18,111 bases of DNA from JAJBWD01 sp041670885. Its GTDB lineage: Bacteria; Bacillota; Clostridia; Clostridiales; Clostridiaceae. A program made the translations under genes and the position numbers. The DNA lies in the NCBI GenBank assembly GCA_041670885.1, contig JBAXYJ010000026.1, positions 1 to 18,111 of the forward strand. The letters run 5' to 3'. A model generated the notes under the pieces. It ran no database searches. It saw only the letters and a list, made by a program, of their open reading frames with translations, and was not told the DNA's origin. Position 1 is the stretch's first letter, and each line of letters starts with the position of its first letter. Shown here piece after piece: positions 15,101 to 18,111 of this stretch.

Positions 15101-16258
15101 CTAGACCTTCTTCGAATTTTTAAACAGAATTATTACTAAAATCATATCAAGCAGTAATATAATTCCATTTAAGAAAAAAGGAATTGTATGCCCAAAATAT
15201 TCATATAAATACCCGCCAAGCAAAGGGCCAATTGCTGCTCCCAAACTTGTAACAAATAAATATAAGCCATAGCCTGTACCTCTAACATCCTCACCTGTTA
15301 AATCTGCAACTAAAGCTTCCTGTGCAGGTGATGCCATAACCATTCCCAAAGACTCTATAACCCAGAACACAACAAGTACTTTGATGCTGGAAGAATACAC
15401 AAATCCGAATGAATCTATTCCTGATCCGGCCAGGCCTATAATCATAGGTATAATTCTTCCAATTTTATCACTGATTTTACCTAGTTTTGATGGCAAAAAT
15501 GAGTATACAAGCGCTGTGGGAATATATGCAATTGCCAATACAGTTAGATCTTTAGTGAATTTATCCTGAAGGTAGATTAATATAAGAGGATTTAACATGG
15601 ATGCTGATATTGAACTGATAAATACCACAGCCAGAAGCTTAAAGAAACTGCCAGCCAGCTTTGTATCCCCTATTTCCTGTTTTTCTTTATTTGTTGTTTT
15701 TGTTTCCGGTATATATTTATATACAATGAAAGCAGCTAGAATTGATAATACTGCATATCCCTTAAACAAAAGGCTCCATCCGCTTAAAAACGAAAAATTA
15801 CTTAATACAATAAAGCCTATAACTGCTCCATATAATGCACCTCTTGAGCTTGCTTCATCTATTTTTCCGATTGAACCTCCCCTGTTTTCATTCTCAGTAT
15901 TTTCTACGGCCATAGAATATGCAGAAACCCACATAAGTGAGGAACCTATACCCTGTATTACCCTGCTTAAGTATAAAAGAATAATATTAGCTGAATAAGA
16001 ATACAGAACCATTGAAATTGCATAAAACAAGAATGAAGAAGTCAAAAACTTTTTCCCCCCATACTTGTCTATTCCTTTTCCAATCAGTGGCCTTAATAAT
16101 AAAGTTACCACACTGAATACAGAAAAAAGGCCTCCTATTGATACTGCATCAGCTCCGATTCTTTTACTATATATAGGTAAAATAAATGACATGATACCAA
16201 AAGCAAATGAACCAAGCAGGATAGCTGTTTTTAAATTATTCTTAATTTTATCTTCCAT
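15101..16258 (-). CDS. Major facilitator superfamily transporter
   Basis: A 385-residue integral membrane protein with the length and hydrophobic pattern of a 12-helix MFS carrier. The loop after helix 2 carries motif A (GKGIDKYGGKK, residues 60-70), and the second half repeats it as GKISDKIGRIIP. YLSRVIQGIGSSLMWVSAYSMA in helices 4-5 is typical of drug/metabolite efflux members (the R..QG.G motif). The likely mode is proton-coupled export of a small molecule; the substrate cannot be inferred. The start ATG 16258 has AAGGTGAG seven bases upstream. It is a single-gene unit: the convergent upstream neighbour ends at the shared terminator and the divergent exonuclease gene begins about 270 bp away. 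Confidence 0.88.
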   Translation of the reverse strand: MEDKIKNNLKTAILLGSFAFGIMSFILPIYSKRIGADAVSIGGLFSVFSVVTLLLRPLIGKGIDKYGGKKFLTSSFLFYAISMVLYSYSANIILLYLSRVIQGIGSSLMWVSAYSMAVENTENENRGGSIGKIDEASSRGALYGAVIGFIVLSNFSFLSGWSLLFKGYAVLSILAAFIVYKYIPETKTTNKEKQEIGDTKLAGSFFKLLAVVFISSISASMLNPLILIYLQDKFTKDLTVLAIAYIPTALVYSFLPSKLGKISDKIGRIIPMIIGLAGSGIDSFGFVYSSSIKVLVVFWVIESLGMVMASPAQEALVADLTGEDVRGTGYGLYLFVTSLGAAIGPLLGGYLYEYFGHTIPFFLNGIILLLDMILVIILFKNSKKV

Positions 16259-16526
16259 AAATACTCACCTTTTTCACTTTGTTAATATATAAGTCTGTAC
16301 CAAATAAAGTTAATTAATATTACAATTATATCATCATTTTCTAATTAGTGTATAATAAGGGTAAAAATCTTAATATAAATTCTAACCGGTGTATATTACG
16401 CCAACGGCAATCTATATATGTTATGTATACAATAAGTATTTTAAATTTAAGATTACAAATAATAAATATAATTTTCTTAAGTTAATGATACAGAAGCAAT
16501 AAATAAATCTAAAAAGGATGACTACA

Positions 16527-17267
16527 ATGAACTATATAATATATGATTTAGAATTTAATCAAAAATCAACTGATATTTCAAATCCTGAGGCTGCTTTTCC
16601 CAGCTTACCATTTGAAATTATTCAAATTGGAGCCTTAAAGCTTAACGAAAGTTTTGAAACAGTTTCTACATTTAATACTTTAATTAAGCCAACAGTACAT
16701 ACTGCAATCCATCCATTTATAGAGAATTTGACCGGAATAAATGATAGTAAGGTGAGTATCCATAAAAGCTTCCCACAGGTTTATGAAGATTTTATAAGAT
16801 TTGCAGGCAGCGGGGAAATAGTATTATGTGTTTGGGGAACAGTTGACATAAAAGAGCTTCTAAGAAATATAAAATTTCATGAATTACCTGCTTTATCAAA
16901 TTTCAAATTCATTGATGTTCAGCATTATGCTTCTAAATATTTTAAAGTTTCAAAAGGATTTAGAATTGGTTTAAAAAATGCAGTTGAATTTCTAAACCTT
17001 TCATCAGAAAATGAATTTCATGATGCTTTTAATGATGCTTATTATACCTCCGAAGTTTTTAAAATTATATATGATGATACTGTAATTCCTAAGGTATATA
17101 CCCCTATATCATCACCCGGAAGAGTTTGCAAACCAAAAGAAATAGTTGATGAAAAAGCTTTGATTAAACAATTTGAAAAGATGTTTAACAGAGAAATGTC
17201 AATGGAGGAGAAATCCATAATAAAGCTGGCATATCTTATGGGGAAAACCAGGCAATTTATAATTTGA
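16527..17267 (+). CDS. DEDDh-family 3'-5' exonuclease
   Basis: A 246-residue protein with the RNase T/DNA polymerase III epsilon exonuclease fold. The acidic metal ligands are visible: D7 and E9 in IIYDLEFNQ (ExoI), D107 in VWGTVDIKELLRN (ExoII), and H165 with D170 in FHDAFNDAYYT (ExoIII), which places it in the DEDDh group. It should remove nucleotides from the 3' end of RNA or DNA; it resembles KapD-type clostridial exonucleases, but the substrate is unknown. The C-terminal 60 residues (PISSPGRVCKPKEIVDEKALIKQFEKMFNREMSMEEKSII) are basic/helical and may contact nucleic acid. ATG 16527 is preferred because AAGGATG lies at proper spacing; the ATG at 16518 touches that site. The 268-bp gap upstream shows no convincing regulatory element. 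Confidence 0.88.
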   Translation: MNYIIYDLEFNQKSTDISNPEAAFPSLPFEIIQIGALKLNESFETVSTFNTLIKPTVHTAIHPFIENLTGINDSKVSIHKSFPQVYEDFIRFAGSGEIVLCVWGTVDIKELLRNIKFHELPALSNFKFIDVQHYASKYFKVSKGFRIGLKNAVEFLNLSSENEFHDAFNDAYYTSEVFKIIYDDTVIPKVYTPISSPGRVCKPKEIVDEKALIKQFEKMFNREMSMEEKSIIKLAYLMGKTRQFII

Positions 17268-17386
17268 TATATATCAAATATATTTAGAGCTTATCAAAAA
17301 ATCAGCATGAAAATTATTCCATACCGATTTTTGCTTTAATGAGATACTAATTGCCATTTCTGCTGTAACTGTTGTGCCGGTAAAAT

Positions 17387-17950
17387 TTATTCTTTCTGCA
17401 TTTTAAGCCCATAATGACTGGCAGATACATCCATAGCTTCAGTCAGCACAAATCCCTCTTTACTGCAAAATTTTATCATTTCTTCTTTAGATATTCTCTC
17501 CTGCACTGAAGGCCCCATCTTCATTTCTTTTTTATCCCATTCTATTATCAGTAAGTATCCCTTTTCTTTTAATACTCTGTTAATTTCAGCAAAGTATCTT
17601 TCTTTATCTTCTATTTCATGAATAACATTACATAAAAGTAAATATTTTATTGACTGGTTATCTGCAGGAAAACAATATTCTTCACTTAATTTAAACTCAA
17701 TATTATTAATGCCTTCTGCTTTTTCTTTTGCTATTTCTATTATTTCAGGCATTATATCTATCCCTATAACTTTATTATTTATAAGAAGCTTTGCTGCCGG
17801 TATCGTAAAATATCCTATGCCACAGCCTGCATCCAGTAAAATATCATCATCCTTAATTTTGAACTTTTTCAAGGTCTCTTCTGGAGGCATTGTTCTTCTT
17901 CTTTCCGGATTATCCAGCTTTTCTATATTTTTAATATTAAATTTATGCAT
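17387..17950 (-). CDS. Class I SAM-dependent methyltransferase
   Basis: A 187-residue Rossmann methyltransferase. SAM-binding motif I is ILLDAGCGIGYFTIP (37-51), the acidic residue after strand 2 is D65 in VIGIDIMPE, and motif III-like NVIHEIEDKERYFAEINRVLKEKGYLLIIEW spans about 108-138. The opening HKFNIKNIEKLDNPERRRTMPPEETL is a frequent N-terminus of small clostridial UbiE/arsenite-methyltransferase-like proteins. The acceptor is unknown; no arsenite-type Cys set is seen, so ArsM is not claimed. The ATG has AAGGAGA seven bases upstream. It follows a rhodanese gene on the same strand by 14 bp, suggesting an operon and perhaps a sulfur- or metalloid-related role. Confidence 0.85.
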   Translation of the reverse strand: MHKFNIKNIEKLDNPERRRTMPPEETLKKFKIKDDDILLDAGCGIGYFTIPAAKLLINNKVIGIDIMPEIIEIAKEKAEGINNIEFKLSEEYCFPADNQSIKYLLLCNVIHEIEDKERYFAEINRVLKEKGYLLIIEWDKKEMKMGPSVQERISKEEMIKFCSKEGFVLTEAMDVSASHYGLKMQKE

Positions 17951-17964
17951 TATACTTTCTCCTT

Positions 17965-18111
17965 TTATTTAACAACTTCATAGGGCCAGTTTATTATTCC
18001 ACCTAAATTGTATACTTTTTTATATCCCAGATTTACTAATATATCAGCTGCAGTTACGCTTCTGTTTCCGCTTCTGCAATATACAAATATTACAGCATTA
18101 GTATCTCTAAG
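17965..18111 (-). CDS. Rhodanese-like sulfurtransferase, C-terminal part
   Basis: Only the last 48 codons lie in the window; the 5' part is beyond the right edge. The visible residues contain the rhodanese active-site loop VYCRSGNRSVTAADILVNLGY, with its catalytic Cys, and the closing VYNLGGIINWPYEVVK. Rhodanese domains carry a persulfide on this Cys and pass sulfane sulfur to acceptors. The stop (17965-17967) is 14 bp before the methyltransferase ATG, so the two are probably co-transcribed, rhodanese first. Whether it is a single-domain protein or has additional N-terminal domains cannot be seen. Confidence 0.88.
   Translation of the reverse strand, partial: LRDTNAVIFVYCRSGNRSVTAADILVNLGYKKVYNLGGIINWPYEVVK

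Noticed and set aside
15597..15998. 133-codon open frame on the plus strand
   Set aside because: It lies opposite the MFS gene, has no ribosome binding site, and its product shows no domain; it is an antisense shadow.
16371..16409. Possible promoter TTAATA-N16-TATATT upstream of the exonuclease gene
   Set aside because: The -35 match is poor and such patterns are frequent in AT-rich intergenic DNA.
17273..17396. Minus-strand frame of about 40 codons after the methyltransferase (contains MAISISLKQKSVW)
   Set aside because: It begins right after a stop, has no convincing start site, and could be chance; too weak to annotate.

Overview
The window is AT-rich, has strong AGGAGG-type ribosome binding sites, an argS T-box leader, an ECF sigma factor with a DUF4179-type anti-sigma, and clostridial-style FeoA/FeoB proteins. 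It is most likely chromosomal DNA of a Clostridium or close relative. No tRNA, rRNA or CRISPR array was seen.

Layout. Positions 1-254 hold the start of a zinc-ribbon transposase on the minus strand, cut by the window edge. Positions 371-2640 are a Fur-type ferrous iron operon: feoA, feoB and a 48-residue Cys-rich membrane peptide that starts with TTG, closed by a terminator. Positions 2656-4793 (minus) are argS behind a T-box riboswitch with a consensus promoter. Between the T-box terminator and the argS ribosome binding site lie a perfect 22-bp-arm AT palindrome, flanked by CCCATC repeats, and a GC-rich block of consecutive hairpins. Next on the minus strand are a YyaL/SSP411-type thioredoxin-domain protein (4883-6925) and an ECF sigma/anti-sigma pair (7036-8850) with an ECF-like promoter in front. 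Near-identical 34-nt terminator hairpins lie on both sides of the pair.

Positions 8917-9567 are mostly non-coding and contain a small minus-strand frame of unknown status, two dyad-symmetry sites and a sigma-A promoter. That promoter probably drives a two-gene plus-strand operon (9568-14928). The first gene encodes a 1363-residue protein: about 870 residues of unrecognised helical sequence fused to the ATP-grasp and phosphohistidine domains of pyruvate phosphate dikinase, without the PEP/pyruvate TIM barrel. The second encodes a long, divergent glyceraldehyde-3-phosphate dehydrogenase. This pair is the best candidate for an under-described system.

The rest is an MFS transporter (minus), a DEDDh 3'-5' exonuclease (plus), and a minus-strand pair of a rhodanese (cut by the window end) and a SAM methyltransferase.

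Connections between genes. Iron uptake is predicted to be Fur-repressed, ArgS to respond to uncharged tRNA-Arg, and the ECF pair to autoregulate. The dikinase-like/GAPDH pair suggests a phosphoryl-transfer step tied to triose-phosphate metabolism, but its substrate cannot be read from the sequence.
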